From Nitrospira sp. (GTDB lineage: Bacteria > Nitrospirota > Nitrospiria > Nitrospirales > Nitrospiraceae): a stretch of DNA of 64,000 bases. Numbering within the stretch: position 1 is the stretch's first letter; every line of letters begins with the position of its first letter. The translations under genes were made by a program, and so were the position numbers. Shown piece by piece: positions 1 through 8,347 of the stretch. Under the pieces are notes generated by a model that was given only the letters and a program-made list of their open reading frames with translations, searched no databases and had not been told where the DNA came from. Where the stretch lies: positions 62,001-126,000 of the forward strand of contig VGXF01000001.1 of the NCBI GenBank assembly GCA_016873435.1, read 5' to 3'.

Positions 1-94
1 GCCAGCAGCACACAGATGCTCACTACCCCTGCGATTTGAATGTGCCCGCGTCTTTGCCGCTCGCCGCTTGCCACGCGCCCCTTGCCCTCTTGGT

Positions 95-691
95 TTATTT
101 CACCTTCACCACGAGATGGCCGCGCCGGTTCTTTTGATAGCAGTCTTCATTTTGTTCGCGGCAGAACGGCCGGTCCTTGCCGAACGATGCCACGGACAAC
201 CGCTTGGCTTCCACGCCTAGATCCACCAGATAATTGCGTACGGCCTTGGCCCGCTTCTCACCCAACACCAGATTGTAGGCCTGCGTGCCGCGCTCATCGC
301 AGTGCCCCTCGATCGTAAGCGCCCTGGCCCCATTTGCCTTCAACCACTGGGCATCCGTACCCAACGATTTCTTGGCGTCGTTCGTGATTGCCCAGCTGTC
401 AAACGTGAAGAACGCGTCCTGGAGGCCGGAGCCGGCCGTCGCCGCCGCCTCCTGCTCCATTTCCTGCATCCGCCGTACGTCCGAGGACGGTTCGGCTTTT
501 GCCACGGCAACGTTGTCCCTGACTCGCTCCTCCCCCGGAAGCGTCAGCGGCGCCGGGAGCGCCGGTTTCGCCTCGGCTGTGGTTTTCGAGCCCGACGTCC
601 CCTCGATTGTTTTACTGCACCCCTGCGCAAACAGCACGAGGCATCCCACCATCATCATCGCGCAAATGGATCGACTCATTATAATCACCAT
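95..691 (-). CDS. pal: Pal, peptidoglycan-associated lipoprotein
   Basis: Outer-membrane lipoprotein that ties the membrane to peptidoglycan and works with TolB in the Tol-Pal complex. Counted from the start chosen here (198 aa), a hydrophobic signal of about 24 residues ends in the lipobox FAQGC, with the lipidated Cys at about 25. A linker follows, then an OmpA-type peptidoglycan-binding domain (about 95 to 198) carrying the family motif GHCDERGT. It lies 23 bp after tolB as the last Tol gene seen. The start is uncertain: ATG at 691 follows a G-rich run, while another in-frame ATG at 679 also leaves an intact lipoprotein signal. The family assignment is firm. Confidence 0.95.
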   Translation of the reverse strand: MVIIMSRSICAMMMVGCLVLFAQGCSKTIEGTSGSKTTAEAKPALPAPLTLPGEERVRDNVAVAKAEPSSDVRRMQEMEQEAAATAGSGLQDAFFTFDSWAITNDAKKSLGTDAQWLKANGARALTIEGHCDERGTQAYNLVLGEKRAKAVRNYLVDLGVEAKRLSVASFGKDRPFCREQNEDCYQKNRRGHLVVKVK

Positions 692-714
692 TCCCCCCCC
701 TGAATCGGACATGA

Positions 715-2082
715 TTATCGCTTTTCCGCAGCTGGCCCCACCCTGGCGATCTCGACGGGCGACCAGGCGGGCATACTATCGCGGCCGCTAGCGGAGGTCA
801 ATTGCTCCTGTTCCTTGCCATCACTGTTGATCATGTAGAGATGGGTCTTCCCTCCACCTGTCGAGCTGAACACCAGATGCCGCCCGTCCGGAGACCAGGA
901 CGGCGAGTCGTCGACTCCCGCACCCGATGTTAATTGCTGCCGTTTCTGCCCATCCGGACTGATCAAGCAGATTTTGTACTGCCGCTGCTCGTTCCGGCAC
1001 ACGTAGGCAATCCAGTTGCCGCGCGGCGACCAGGCCGGTGCCGCATTGTAATCGCCGTCGAAGGTCAGCCGGCGGACATTGGAGCCATCGGCGCTCATCA
1101 AGTAGATCTGGGGCCTGCCGCCCCGATCGGACGTGAAGGCCAGCTCCTGCCCGGTCGGCGCCCACGCGGGCGACAGATCGCCCGCCGAGTGGACCGTGAG
1201 CCTCGTCAGCGCCTTGCTCTGCATGTCCATTGTGTAGAGTTCTGAATTGCCGTCCTGGCTGGTGGCAAATGCCAGCTTCGTACCATCCGGCGAAAGTGCC
1301 GGCGTGATATTCAATCCGGCCAGTGACACCAGCGATGACCGCTTACCGGTCGCCAAATCCAGCATTTCGATAGTCTGCCGCGTCCGGCTCTGATAGGACG
1401 TGAAGACAAGATACTTGCGGTCCGGCGACCACTGCGGCGTGATATTCAGAAATCCGTCGGCCGTCAACTGCCGAGCTCCGTGCCCGTCATATTCCATGAC
1501 AAACAGTTCCTTGGCACCCTTGTGCTCCGATACATAGACGATGCGCGTCTGCGCGATGCCCGGCTCGCCGGTGTAGCGGGCGACCAGCTCGTCTGCCAAC
1601 CGGTGCGTCATCTGCCGCAACAAGGGCCTCGATCCGACATACCGCTTGGCCGCGCCGATCTCTTCGCTGCCGTCGTCATAGACAAACCGATCAAGCAAAT
1701 AATCGGGCTCGCGTACGCCGATCACGCCCCAGACCAGCACCTTGATGCCGGCGCCGACCGCCTGGGTGAGTTTGGATTTATCCGGTTCCCCGGTCGCCGG
1801 GAGCCCCACGCCCAGTCTGCCCGTCTCGGCCACGGCGAAGACCTGCGAGCGGCGCAGATCGGCCGCCAGCACGGCGGCGGCGTCCTGTCCCGGATGCGCG
1901 GGCACCGTGCCATCCTGAAAGCCCAGTACGCCGATCGGGATCTTTTGAAAATCCGGACGCGTGGCTTCAAGATAGACGTCCGCAGCATCGGATTCCAACA
2001 ACGCTCCGGCCAGTCCGACTCCTGCCAGACCTAGCATGCAGCTCGCCAGCATCCTGGCTGCACGACTCCGTAGCATCATCAT
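715..2082 (-). CDS. tolB: TolB, Tol-Pal translocation protein
   Basis: Periplasmic beta-propeller protein that links TolA to Pal. The 455-residue product has an N-terminal signal peptide (about 1 to 33), an alpha/beta N-terminal domain (about 38 to 180), and then at least five WD40-like PD40 blades with recurring W-S-P-D-G/R motifs (for example WSPDRKYLVF, LSPDGTKLAF, WSPDGRHLVF). Length and order match the family. Its start overlaps the end of the tolA-like gene by 4 bp (ATGA arrangement), so translation is probably coupled within the tolQRAB-pal operon. Confidence 0.95.
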   Translation of the reverse strand: MMMLRSRAARMLASCMLGLAGVGLAGALLESDAADVYLEATRPDFQKIPIGVLGFQDGTVPAHPGQDAAAVLAADLRRSQVFAVAETGRLGVGLPATGEPDKSKLTQAVGAGIKVLVWGVIGVREPDYLLDRFVYDDGSEEIGAAKRYVGSRPLLRQMTHRLADELVARYTGEPGIAQTRIVYVSEHKGAKELFVMEYDGHGARQLTADGFLNITPQWSPDRKYLVFTSYQSRTRQTIEMLDLATGKRSSLVSLAGLNITPALSPDGTKLAFATSQDGNSELYTMDMQSKALTRLTVHSAGDLSPAWAPTGQELAFTSDRGGRPQIYLMSADGSNVRRLTFDGDYNAAPAWSPRGNWIAYVCRNEQRQYKICLISPDGQKRQQLTSGAGVDDSPSWSPDGRHLVFSSTGGGKTHLYMINSDGKEQEQLTSASGRDSMPAWSPVEIARVGPAAEKR

Positions 2083-3020
2083 CCGACCTCTTCGGCCACG
2101 ATAAAAGTAAAATGCGTCTCCAAGATGTCCTCTGTCACGGACGGCGGAAAGGCCGGCAACTGCCCGACTGACTGGACCGCCCGCTTGCCCGCATCGTCGT
2201 AGTACCCGTTTCCTGACGCGCGCTCAATTTCCACGTCGCTGATCCTGCCGGACCGATGCAGGCGAAACTTGATCACGACCTGATGGGATTTCCCCGTCAA
2301 ATTGACCGGCGGCGCCACCCACTGCTCGCTGATCCTGGCCTGTACCAGGCTCAGATACCGGCCCAGCCCCGACGGATCACCCGTCGCCTGAATGGCCGTG
2401 ACCGGTTTCAGCGACGCCTTTGGTTTCGATGCGACAACCGGTTGCTGGTGCGGCTGCTTCAGCGCGTCCAATTCCCTGGCCACGTCGGACAGTGACGGCG
2501 GTTTCTCCCGCAACTTCGTATCCACTGGCACGTCAGGCAGCTTGTTGAGTACGCTGCGCGAGCCCGGCTGGACCGGCTTGTAGTCACCCAGTCGCGGTGC
2601 CGCCGGCGCCTGCTCGATCCCCTTGAGCGCAGCCCGCAATTTGCTGTCCGCCGCTTTTGCCGCGATCGTCTCCTTGAACGACGGCAACACCGGCGTCTTT
2701 GACGCGATCGGCGCACTGGCCCGCGCCCTTGGCTCCGCCTGCTTCGGGGTCGGCGGGGGAGCGGCTGGCGGCGCAGCCTGGGGAGACGGCGCGACCGGGG
2801 CCTCGGGCTGAGGTTCCGGCTGGGGCAGCGCGACCAGTGTCACGTGCGTGGCCGTCATTCGTTCCACTTTGGGCGGCAAATGGAACCCCGCCACAGCCGC
2901 CAGCACTGCCAGATGCAGCGCCAGCGACACGATGACCATACGCCGCAGCGGCGCCACCGAGACATCGGGCTTTTCTGCCTCGCTCCATGCCGGCCATCCT
3001 GAAGGCAGTGCCGCCGTCAT
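2079..3020 (-). CDS. tolA: TolA-like protein with TonB C-terminal domain
   Basis: Inner-membrane anchored protein that spans the periplasm and passes force from TolQR to TolB/Pal. One transmembrane helix lies at about 28-46. A proline/alanine-rich stretch (about 68-105) and a charged helical region follow, then a TonB/TolA C-terminal domain from about 225 to the end (313 aa). The ATG at 3020 has a good Shine-Dalgarno (GGAGCAGG). By sequence alone the C-domain could be called TonB. The position between tolR and tolB, and a separate tonB at 54.4 kb, favour a TolA role. Confidence 0.85.
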   Translation of the reverse strand: MTAALPSGWPAWSEAEKPDVSVAPLRRMVIVSLALHLAVLAAVAGFHLPPKVERMTATHVTLVALPQPEPQPEAPVAPSPQAAPPAAPPPTPKQAEPRARASAPIASKTPVLPSFKETIAAKAADSKLRAALKGIEQAPAAPRLGDYKPVQPGSRSVLNKLPDVPVDTKLREKPPSLSDVARELDALKQPHQQPVVASKPKASLKPVTAIQATGDPSGLGRYLSLVQARISEQWVAPPVNLTGKSHQVVIKFRLHRSGRISDVEIERASGNGYYDDAGKRAVQSVGQLPAFPPSVTEDILETHFTFIVAEEVG

Positions 3021-3036
3021 CGTTCCTGCTCCAGTC

Positions 3037-3468
3037 CTATTGGATCCGCTCAGCCGTCGCCTGCGCGCCAGGCACGGGATCCGTCACCATCCCGAGTTTT
3101 TCGATACCCGCCCGCTTGACCTCGTCCATCACCTGCACCACAGTCCCATAGGGCACGGCCCGGTCCGCCCGCAAGTAAATCGAGACGTCCGCGTTCTGCC
3201 GCTTGGCCTGCTTCAGTTTGAAGCCAAGTTGATCAAGATTCACCGGATCCTTGTCCAGGAACACTTTTTGATTGCGTTCAATCGTCAGGACAAGCCGCTC
3301 CTCCGCCTTGATCGTGTTGCTTTTGGAAGTCGGCAGATTGAGATCCATCCCGCGGTAGAGCATTGGTGCCGTGACCATGAAGATGATCAGTAGCACCAGG
3401 ACCACGTCCACGAGGGGAATGATATTGATCTCAGCAAGAAACCGGCGCCGCCGCGTATCGAACATCAT
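3037..3468 (-). CDS. tolR: TolR/ExbD-family proton-channel subunit
   Basis: Small inner-membrane protein (143 aa) with one transmembrane helix (about 17-37, INIIPLVDVVLVLLIIFMV). The helix holds the family's proton-relay Asp in PLVDV. A periplasmic domain follows. With TolQ it converts proton-motive force into movement of TolA. Its start overlaps the tolQ stop by 4 bp and it precedes the tolA-like gene by 16 bp. The paralogous exbD at 54.0 kb sits with tonB, so this copy belongs to Tol. Confidence 0.93.
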   Translation of the reverse strand: MMFDTRRRRFLAEINIIPLVDVVLVLLIIFMVTAPMLYRGMDLNLPTSKSNTIKAEERLVLTIERNQKVFLDKDPVNLDQLGFKLKQAKRQNADVSIYLRADRAVPYGTVVQVMDEVKRAGIEKLGMVTDPVPGAQATAERIQ

Positions 3469-4142
3469 GGAACGCGGGTTTCCACTTTCGTCCGCGTCGG
3501 TAGCGCATTTAACAATTCGATGCTAAACGACTCCGCGCGAAAGACCGATTTCCGGATTCGGGTTAGAAAATAATTGTAGGCGATCACGGCAGGGATAGCT
3601 GTCAGCAGGCCGGCCGCGGTGGCCACCAGCGCCTCCGCCACGCCGGGCGCCACAGTGGAAATACTGGCCGTGCCCATCCTGCCGATCTCCTGAAAGGCAT
3701 CGATGATCCCAAGCACCGTGCCCAGCAGCCCGATAAATGGCGTGATGTTGCCCGTCGTCGCCAGAAACGGCAGAAACGATTCCTGCCTCGAAATCTGGCC
3801 CTCCATAACGTGCCTGACGACGCGCTCCAGGTACTGGCGGTCCGGCGTGTCCTCCGCGTGACGCGCGTCATGCCCAGGGGCAATGCGATCCATAATACTC
3901 AGAAACACGGCCGCGCTGGGGCTCACCGTTATACGGCGGGCCTGCTTCCGCAGATCATCTCGATCCTTCGTGTCCGTGTAGGCATTGAGGAACCGCTGCT
4001 CTTCGCGGTCCGCCGCACGGAAGCCCCGCCATTTTGCGATGATGATCGCCCAGGAAACGACCGAGAAGATGAGAAGAACGAGCAGGACCAGCTTGGAAAC
4101 GATTCCCAGCGATGCCATCGTGCCCACGGCGCTGGTCGGCAT
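3465..4142 (-). CDS. tolQ: TolQ/ExbB-family proton-channel subunit
   Basis: Inner-membrane protein of 225 aa from the chosen ATG. There is a first transmembrane helix near residues 8-32, a cytoplasmic region, and two more helices in the MotA/TolQ/ExbB domain with the signature GLLGTVLGIIDAF. ATG 4142 is preferred because TAGGGAGCC lies just upstream. The longer frame to 4190 would run into a 13-bp hairpin and almost reach tRNA-Asp. It is the first tol gene and no separate promoter was seen for it, so reading through from the tRNA promoter at about 4.5 kb is possible. Confidence 0.93.
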   Translation of the reverse strand: MPTSAVGTMASLGIVSKLVLLVLLIFSVVSWAIIIAKWRGFRAADREEQRFLNAYTDTKDRDDLRKQARRITVSPSAAVFLSIMDRIAPGHDARHAEDTPDRQYLERVVRHVMEGQISRQESFLPFLATTGNITPFIGLLGTVLGIIDAFQEIGRMGTASISTVAPGVAEALVATAAGLLTAIPAVIAYNYFLTRIRKSVFRAESFSIELLNALPTRTKVETRVP

Positions 4143-4155
4143 AAGGCTCCCTACA

Positions 4156-4187
4156 GTCACTGCGCCGCACAGGGGCGGCGCAGTGAC
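4156..4187. repeat. Perfect 13-bp inverted repeat between tRNA-Asp and tolQ
   Basis: The arms GTCACTGCGCCGC and its exact complement flank a 6-nt loop. On the minus strand the hairpin lies after tRNA-Asp and ends about 13 nt before the tolQ ATG, next to the ribosome site. Neither side has a T-tract, so it is not a standard intrinsic terminator. It could be a processing or stabilising structure, a translational control element or a protein site. Confidence 0.8.
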
Positions 4188-4214
4188 CAATCAGAACATC
4201 TGGAACCAGAAAAT

Positions 4215-4292
4215 TGGCGGGGCCGACGGGATTTGAACCCGCGACTTCCAGATTGACAATCTGGCGTCCTAACCAGGCTGAACGACGGCCCC
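4215..4292 (-). tRNA. tRNA-Asp (GTC)
   Basis: The cloverleaf is readable on the minus strand. The acceptor GGGGCCG pairs with CGGCCCC, the anticodon stem CCAGA/TCTGG encloses loop TTGTCAA with anticodon GTC, and the T-arm contains GGTTCAAATCC. The discriminator is G and a 3' CCA is encoded (4215-4217). It lies downstream of tRNA-Val and upstream of tolQ. Confidence 0.96.
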
Positions 4293-4408
4293 GTTAACAA
4301 ATATGAGACGGATATAGGCTGAAGATCAACGAAGGGGAAAAGGCCGTAAAAAATATATGGCCCACGTTCGCCTGCGTACTCTGCGTCCCCGCTTTTTCTC
4401 TCCCCTGT

Positions 4409-4484
4409 TGGTAGGCGGAACAGGGATCGAACCTGTGACCTCTGCCTTGTAAGGGCAGCGCTCTACCAACTGAGCTATCCGCCC
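4409..4484 (-). tRNA. tRNA-Val (TAC)
   Basis: The minus-strand cloverleaf has acceptor GGGCGGA with TCCGCCT (one G-U pair at 1:72), a D-arm containing AGCTCAGTTGGTAGAGC, anticodon stem CTGCC/GGCAG around CTTACAA (anticodon TAC) and a T-arm with GGTTCGATCCC. CCA is encoded. The 116 bp between the two tRNAs hold no gene that I can see. Confidence 0.96.
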
Positions 4485-4513
4485 GAATATTTAAAATTGC
4501 CAAATAATCGGCG

Positions 4514-4542
4514 ATGGTATCAAGGCCTTTACGGGATGTCAA
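4514..4542 (-). promoter_or_regulatory. Sigma-70-type promoter for tRNA-Val/tRNA-Asp
   Basis: On the minus strand TTGACA and TACCAT are separated by 17 bp. The -10 ends 29 bp before the 5' end of tRNA-Val. It is the only strong promoter seen upstream of the tRNA pair and the tol operon. The rest of the spacer up to xerD (4543-4652) shows nothing further. Confidence 0.65.
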
Positions 4543-4652
4543 CCGCACTAAATCGTCATCGGTAATGACTGCACCGTGGCGAGCAACCACGAGGCTCGTC
4601 CCCTTCCATACGCTGCCCCCCCGCACAACGCATCACCTGGGACTGGCCCCCT

Positions 4653-5567
4653 TCACTTCTTCAGCATGCGACGTGTCTTCCGCGGGAACCGGTCCCGGTG
4701 GAGTTGTTTGAGCCGCGCGCGCTCCACATGCGTGTAGATTTGCGTGGTCGCGATGTCCGCGTGTCCCAACATCGCCTGGACGGAGCGCAGATCCGCGCCA
4801 TGATCCAGCAGATGCGTCGCAAAGGAATGTCGCAGCATGTGCGGCGAGACCGGCTTCGTAATCTGCGCCTGCCGCACCCGCGCGCGTAGCAGCTTCCAGA
4901 ATCCCTGCCGCGTCAGTCTGCCACCGCGCCGCGTGACGAAAACATGGGGAGAGGTCCGTTTCTTCAACAAGACCGGCCGTACTGCCTCAAGATAGGCATC
5001 GAGTTTGCGCCGGGCGGGCTCACCCATAGGCACAACCCGCTGCTTGCTCCCCTTACCCTGCACCAGCACATAGCCGACCGTCAAATTCACCTGCGCCTGC
5101 TCAAGCCCAACCAGTTCCGACACGCGCAACCCGGTGGCATACAGCAATTCGAGCATCGCCGCATCGCGGACGTCCTCCGGTGTGTTGCTGGCTGCCACCC
5201 GAAGTAGCCGGTCGACTTCATCCGCCGTCAACGTCTTAGGCAGGCGCAGCCAGCGGCGTGGCACCGTGACGTCGGTGACCGGGCTGAGTCGGATCAGCCG
5301 CTCCCGGGACAGAAACCCGAACAATCCGCGCACGGCGGAAAGGCAGCGGCCCGTGGAGGCCGGCGAGAGCTTGTCTTGCGTCAGACTTCCGACGAAGTCC
5401 GTGATGAGTTGGCGTGAGACCCGAGCCGGATCGCTGATACGACGGGCTTTGAGAAAGAGGTGCAGCTTCCGCAAATCATTCCGGTAGCTTTCGAGCGTGT
5501 TGCGCGCGACTCCGCCTTCGATGCGCAAGGTGCCGAGATACCGGTCGATAAGCCCCTGCATGTCCAT
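4653..5567 (-). CDS. xerD: XerD-type tyrosine recombinase
   Basis: Site-specific recombinase that resolves chromosome dimers at dif with a XerC partner. The 304 residues comprise an N-terminal SAM-like DNA-binding domain (about 4-88) and a catalytic domain (about 108-290). Catalytic residues visible are Arg148 (ATGLRVSEL), Lys172 (GKGSKQR), His243 and Arg246 (HMLRHSFATH), His269 (LGHA) and the nucleophile Tyr278 (TQIYTHV). Length is typical, and no integron or phage genes adjoin it. XerC and XerD are hard to tell apart by eye; XerD is preferred from overall pattern. A promoter sits only 11 bp from the ATG. Confidence 0.88.
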   Translation of the reverse strand: MDMQGLIDRYLGTLRIEGGVARNTLESYRNDLRKLHLFLKARRISDPARVSRQLITDFVGSLTQDKLSPASTGRCLSAVRGLFGFLSRERLIRLSPVTDVTVPRRWLRLPKTLTADEVDRLLRVAASNTPEDVRDAAMLELLYATGLRVSELVGLEQAQVNLTVGYVLVQGKGSKQRVVPMGEPARRKLDAYLEAVRPVLLKKRTSPHVFVTRRGGRLTRQGFWKLLRARVRQAQITKPVSPHMLRHSFATHLLDHGADLRSVQAMLGHADIATTQIYTHVERARLKQLHRDRFPRKTRRMLKK

Positions 5568-5578
5568 GGAATGGCTCG

Positions 5579-5607
5579 ACTATAGCGAAGCCTCCGCGCG
5601 AAGACAA
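5579..5607 (-). promoter_or_regulatory. Promoter of xerD
   Basis: TTGTCT and TATAGT on the minus strand are 17 bp apart. The -10 ends 11 bp before the xerD ATG, so the expected transcript has a leader of only a few bases. Confidence 0.6.
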
Positions 5608-5633
5608 TCACGCAACACGCACCCTGCATTGCC

Positions 5634-5663
5634 TTGACACCCTTGCGCGCGCCTCCGTATAGT
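5634..5663 (+). promoter_or_regulatory. Promoter of the PBP-activator-like gene
   Basis: TTGACA and TATAGT are 18 bp apart. Predicted transcription starts near 5670. This rules out any protein start at 5634 and fixes the ATG at 5688. Confidence 0.7.
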
Positions 5664-5687
5664 CGGATCAACATCCAATACCCCCTG

Positions 5688-7619
5688 ATGCAAATTTCTG
5701 CTGGCCGCACACGATCCCACGCCCTGCTTCTGTTGGCCGTCATGCTTCTCGCAGCCCTTTCGGACGACGCCGCCATCGCGCAAACGGCGACACCCGGCCC
5801 GCCGAGCGAGCGGGCCGCGGAGATCATGATTGAACAGGCACGGGGGCTAATCGAAACGCACCAGGACGACGCCGCCGTGGCCACGCTCAAGACTTTTCTC
5901 TCTGCCTATCCCAATTCGGGGTTCGCGGGCGACGCCCACCTGCTGCTGAGCACGGCGCTGCTTCACAACAAACAGCCCACCGAAGCCTTGTTTTACCTCG
6001 AACAGCTCATAACGGAATATCCGACGTCTCCGCTGATCGACCGCGCCCGCCTGCTTCTGGCAACGGCCCATGCCGACCTCGGCAATCTGGACCAGGCCCT
6101 GGCCTATCTTGCGGAAGCTCGCAGCCTCAATGATTCAGCGGACACCAAGCGCGAGGCGCTCAAGCTTAGCGGGGAGACCCTGATCACCAAGGGCGATTTC
6201 CCGCACGCCATCCAGGTCTGGCTGGACGAATTAAATCTATCCCCTGAGGAGGAACGCCCCGCCGTGCGCGAGCGCATCCGGACGCTCATTCAGGACAAAA
6301 TGGACCGCAAGGGGCTCCTTCGCCTGCGGGATGCGTACCCGACCACCTTCCCCGGCGACCTCGCGCTGATTCGCCTGATCGAGCTGTACACCGCACGCGG
6401 CGAGGACCACCAGGTCGAACGGAATCTCAGAGTCTTTCTGAATCGGTTTCCCTCACACAACTATGCTAAGACCGCTTCGGAAAATCTGCAGGTATTGAAG
6501 GGCCGGCTCAAGGCCAGCCAGCATGTCCTTGTCGCCCTGCTGCCGACCTCCGGACGGCAGAGTCCCTACGGCACCGAGGTCTATAATGGGATCAAGCTGG
6601 CGCTCGAAAAAGGCCGGGACACGCTCGGCCTGACGTCGGTTGGCTTGATCGTCGTCGACAGCGAGACCGACCGCAATCTGCTGAAGTTTCAACTCTGGGA
6701 CGTGCTCAACGAGTACAAACCGCTGGCCGTCATCGGACCGCTCTATTCAAAGGACCTGCCGCTTGCGGCGGAACTGGCCGAGAAAACCAATACGCCGTTC
6801 ATCACACCGACCGCCGCGCTGGCCGACGTCCGCCGCGTGGGCGGCTATCTGTTCAACACGGCGACAAGCTTTTCACAGCAAGCCCGCCGGCTCGCCGACT
6901 ATGCCATTCAGTATCTCGGCTACAAGCGATTTTGCATCCTGCACGCCGACACGGCCTACGGACAGGAGCTGGCTCGCCTGTTTGGCCAGGAGACGAAACA
7001 ATTTGGAGGGGAAATCATCGCCGTCGAGTCCTACAAAGAAACGGACATGGACGTCGGCGCTCAGATCAAGCGTCTGAAAGCCGAGGACCTCAAGAAGCAC
7101 GGCCACGCGAAGACCGTCCCCATGAGCAAGGGCGGCACACGCGTCGTGTACGAGCCGGGCTTCGACGCGGTGTTTCTGCCCGGCCGATCCGCGCAGATCG
7201 GCCTCATCACTGCGCAACTGCTCTTTCACGATGTGAAAGTTGGGTTTCTCGGCAACAGCACATGGAACTCGCCGGATCTGCTGCGCTATGCCGACCGCAC
7301 GATCGAGGGGGATGTCTTCGTGGACGGCTTCTTCGCGGACAGCCCCGATACGACCGTACATGATTTCGTTGTCCGCTACCGCCTGCGCCACCAGACGGAC
7401 CCGACAAGTTTCGCTGCGCAAGCCTACGATGCTACACGGCTTGCGCTTGAGGCGATCAAGCGCGGTGCCACGACCGGTCGCGCGGTTCGCGAGGTACTCG
7501 CCAACGCCCCTGACCTGCCTGCGCTCAGCGGCACGGCGGCCTTCGGCGCCAATGGCACGCTCAACCGACGGCTCTATGTGATCGAGATCAAAAAAGGGAA
7601 GTTCGTCCAGGTCGATTGA
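5688..7619 (+). CDS. Penicillin-binding-protein-activator-like protein (TPR plus periplasmic-binding domain)
   Basis: Exported protein of 643 aa. A signal peptide (about 1 to 32, ending in AAIAQ-like sequence without a lipobox Cys) is followed by TPR-like helical repeats (about 35-270). A type I periplasmic-binding fold of the LppC/Peripla_BP_6 kind (about 285-640) comes next, with segments such as LPTSGRQSPYG and AVIGPLYSKD. This order matches LpoA, which activates a penicillin-binding protein from the periplasm, though LpoA is a lipoprotein. A ligand-binding role like amino-acid ABC receptors cannot be excluded, but no ABC permease adjoins. It is followed by the M50 protease with overlapping stop and start. 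Confidence 0.75.
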   Translation: MQISAGRTRSHALLLLAVMLLAALSDDAAIAQTATPGPPSERAAEIMIEQARGLIETHQDDAAVATLKTFLSAYPNSGFAGDAHLLLSTALLHNKQPTEALFYLEQLITEYPTSPLIDRARLLLATAHADLGNLDQALAYLAEARSLNDSADTKREALKLSGETLITKGDFPHAIQVWLDELNLSPEEERPAVRERIRTLIQDKMDRKGLLRLRDAYPTTFPGDLALIRLIELYTARGEDHQVERNLRVFLNRFPSHNYAKTASENLQVLKGRLKASQHVLVALLPTSGRQSPYGTEVYNGIKLALEKGRDTLGLTSVGLIVVDSETDRNLLKFQLWDVLNEYKPLAVIGPLYSKDLPLAAELAEKTNTPFITPTAALADVRRVGGYLFNTATSFSQQARRLADYAIQYLGYKRFCILHADTAYGQELARLFGQETKQFGGEIIAVESYKETDMDVGAQIKRLKAEDLKKHGHAKTVPMSKGGTRVVYEPGFDAVFLPGRSAQIGLITAQLLFHDVKVGFLGNSTWNSPDLLRYADRTIEGDVFVDGFFADSPDTTVHDFVVRYRLRHQTDPTSFAAQAYDATRLALEAIKRGATTGRAVREVLANAPDLPALSGTAAFGANGTLNRRLYVIEIKKGKFVQVD

Positions 7620-8347
7620 TGAACTCGCTGCCGCAAATCCTCCAGACGATTTCCTACATGGCGCTACCGCTGCTGCTAGCCATGGTGCTTCACGAGTACG
7701 CGCACGGCTGGGTCGCCGACCGCTACGGCGACTCCACCGCAAGGATGGACGGGCGCCTGACGATGAACCCGCTGGCGCACATCGATCCCTTTGGCACGGT
7801 GATCCTGCCGCTGCTCTGTCTGATCCTGCCTGGCGGTTTTTTTCTCGGCTGGGCTAAGCCGGTCCCGGTCAATCCAGGACGGCTACGCAATCCGCGCCGC
7901 GACATGGCGTTGGTCGCTGCGGCCGGCCCCGGCATGAATTTGTTATTGGCCATTGCGAGCGGACTCCTGCTAAGCGGGCTGCTGGCAATCGATCCGACCC
8001 TCATGGCCTCCTGGCCGCCGCAGCCCGGGCAGTCCCCGCGCCGCGATCTCCTTGGCATGCTGCTGCTGCCGATCGCCGCCATGGCGCTCTACTCCGTCTT
8101 TATTAATGTCCTACTGATGGCGTTCAACCTCATTCCCATCCCGCCGCTCGACGGGGGACGCATTCTGGTGAGCCTGCTGCCGGCCGGCCCTGCCCTCACC
8201 TTGAGTCGACTCGAGCCCTATGGCATGCTGCTGATCGTGGCTCTGATCATGTTCGATCCACAGATCCACTTTATTCGTCTCATCACTGGCACGCTCGTCA
8301 GGGCGATGGCCGGCACCATTCTCTCCACCACAGGGGTGATCGAGTGA
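7619..8347 (+). CDS. Site-2-protease family (M50) membrane metalloprotease
   Basis: Polytopic membrane zinc protease, 242 aa. The zinc motif HEYAH is at residues 25-29 within the first hydrophobic segment. The third ligand is expected at Asp178 in NLIPIPPLDGG. These are the two hallmarks of the S2P/M50B family. There is no PDZ domain, which is typical of the short YwhC-like branch. The ATG overlaps the stop of the preceding gene by 1 bp, and the 3' end overlaps trpS by 4 bp, so it is translated in an operon. The substrate is unknown. Confidence 0.9.
   Translation: MNSLPQILQTISYMALPLLLAMVLHEYAHGWVADRYGDSTARMDGRLTMNPLAHIDPFGTVILPLLCLILPGGFFLGWAKPVPVNPGRLRNPRRDMALVAAAGPGMNLLLAIASGLLLSGLLAIDPTLMASWPPQPGQSPRRDLLGMLLLPIAAMALYSVFINVLLMAFNLIPIPPLDGGRILVSLLPAGPALTLSRLEPYGMLLIVALIMFDPQIHFIRLITGTLVRAMAGTILSTTGVIE

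Noticed and set aside
1-94. Possible start of a YbgF/CpoB-type gene on the minus strand (GTG at 21-23 reading VSICVLL)
   Set aside because: Only seven codons are inside the window and the ribosome site is poor; context after pal alone is not enough.
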